A stretch of DNA of 64,000 nucleotides from Prinia subflava. Its lineage: Eukaryota > Chordata > Aves > Passeriformes > Cisticolidae. The stretch lies in NCBI RefSeq assembly GCF_021018805.1, contig NC_086249.1, positions 77,712,472-77,776,471 of the forward strand. Reading direction: 5' to 3'. Made by a program: the position numbers and the translations under genes. Position 1 is the stretch's first letter. Each line of letters starts with the position of its first letter. The notes under the pieces were generated by a model. It was not told the DNA's origin. It worked only from the letters and a program-made list of their open reading frames with translations, and did no database searches. Shown here in pieces: positions 63,224 through 64,000 of this stretch.

Positions 63224-64000
63224 CTTCCTAGTGGGAAACATCTTTTCACTGTCCCCAGAAGAACAAAACCGATAATAACTGTGTATCTTTCTGTGCATTA
63301 TTTCACGGAATGCAGTACTATGCATGAGTAAATTGTCATTATTATTTCTTCAATAGGCAGCTAGTGAGCCTGTGGATATCAAAAGTAGCATAGAGAGTAT
63401 GTTATTTTCTGTTTTGCTTTCCAGGCATTTGATGTCAAGAGTTAGACAGAAGGAAAACACAAGAGCTCTGTCCTGTCTTTGACTGAAATGGTGACAGCCT
63501 TTAATAGCACTGATTAGTTTGGGTTTAGAAATCATCTAACAGGATGACTTCTTCTCATGTATTTCTGCAGTGATTTTCCAGGTTTTTGTACTGAGGTTTT
63601 TTTGCTCATTTTTATTCTAAAAGTAGTTTTCATGCCAGATAAACATTATCCTTTTTGTTTACAAATTCATCTCCATTGCTGGAGCCTATGATTATTTACC
63701 TTACAGAACGCTGTATCAGTAGGAATAGCATAATTTTGGCTACTAATGCAGTTACAGTTACATAGACTTCTTGCTTAAGAACACTTTATATTTAAGTTTT
63801 GGGTTTTGACTGGGGAGGTTGTTTTCACTTTGTGCCATTCTGTCTTTTTGCCTGTCAAAAATATTTTCTGTTTCCTCCCCAAACACCACTCCCATTGCTT
63901 TTCACAGGGTAGACCTGGTCTTTTCAGGGGGTGGAAAGAAATGCCATGTAGAGTCCAAGTTTTCACAATGCAAAGTTGGTTGGTCTACAACTTTCTATGC

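Larger units (their letters stand above)
59036..64000. other. Unassigned non-coding DNA
   Basis: Unique sequence downstream of the CR1 copy, with an AT microsatellite near 60,030, a hairpin at 62,852-62,881 and a T24 run near 63,200. A minor two-stem inverted repeat lies at 59,094-59,146 (AAGCAAG with CTTGCTT, and GCTGCAGT with ACTGCAGC). No exon was recognised. Confidence 0.7.

Noticed and set aside
1..64000. tRNA, rRNA, snoRNA or viral genes
   Set aside because: No cloverleaf with internal A and B boxes, no conserved rRNA cores, no paired C/D boxes at suitable spacing and no retroviral gag, pol or env peptides were noticed; reading by eye cannot exclude small diverged copies.

Overview
The window reads as vertebrate nuclear DNA, most likely from a bird. 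It has no bacterial or viral gene architecture, no operons and no open frame longer than about 200 codons. It is AT-leaning with low CpG, contains short homopolymers and microsatellites, and carries diagnostic pieces of the CR1 LINE family that dominates avian genomes. CR1-type 3' tails (GATTCTGTG-like ends) and an APE-type endonuclease domain of CR1 ORF2 are the clearest taxonomic evidence. The species cannot be named from the sequence; a passerine is possible but unproven.

Layout. Positions 1-18,590 are single-copy-looking non-coding DNA with a GC-richer block near 560-1,640, several poly-T tracts, a compact hairpin at 5,971-6,010 and a 16-bp palindrome at 17,296-17,311. A short CR1 tail lies near 18,598-18,677 and a small CpG cluster at about 19,520-19,845. 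Positions 19,900-27,280 are again non-coding, with a 48-nt poly-T run at 23,153-23,200. A 209-bp PIF/Harbinger-like MITE with terminal inverted repeats and a TTA target duplication occupies 27,284-27,492. Positions 27,500-35,740 hold a perfect 16-bp-stem inverted repeat at 30,831-30,871, and a second short CR1 tail sits at about 35,744-35,834. Positions 35,840-39,760 contain slowly-decayed-looking non-coding DNA interrupted by a nine-copy 12-bp minisatellite at 38,776-38,883. Positions 39,760-57,100 are non-coding with more hairpins and a G-quadruplex motif. An antisense CR1 of about 1.9 kb lies at 57,102-59,035; it keeps the endonuclease region and the C-terminal/3' end but has lost the reverse transcriptase by internal deletion. 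Positions 59,040-64,000 are non-coding.

No host protein-coding exon could be identified with confidence, and no RNA gene was recognised. Long T homopolymers lie almost only on the + strand (seven runs of 13 or more T, against two A runs of 12-14). The + strand also looks richer in T and G than in A and C. The simplest inference is that much of this window is intron of a large gene transcribed left to right, or a gene-poor flank. No convincing novel functional system was found. The most useful observations are the MITE with preserved ends, the internally deleted CR1 with both checked catalytic aspartates replaced, the perfect hairpin at 30.8 kb, the strand-asymmetric homopolymers and the candidate conserved blocks.
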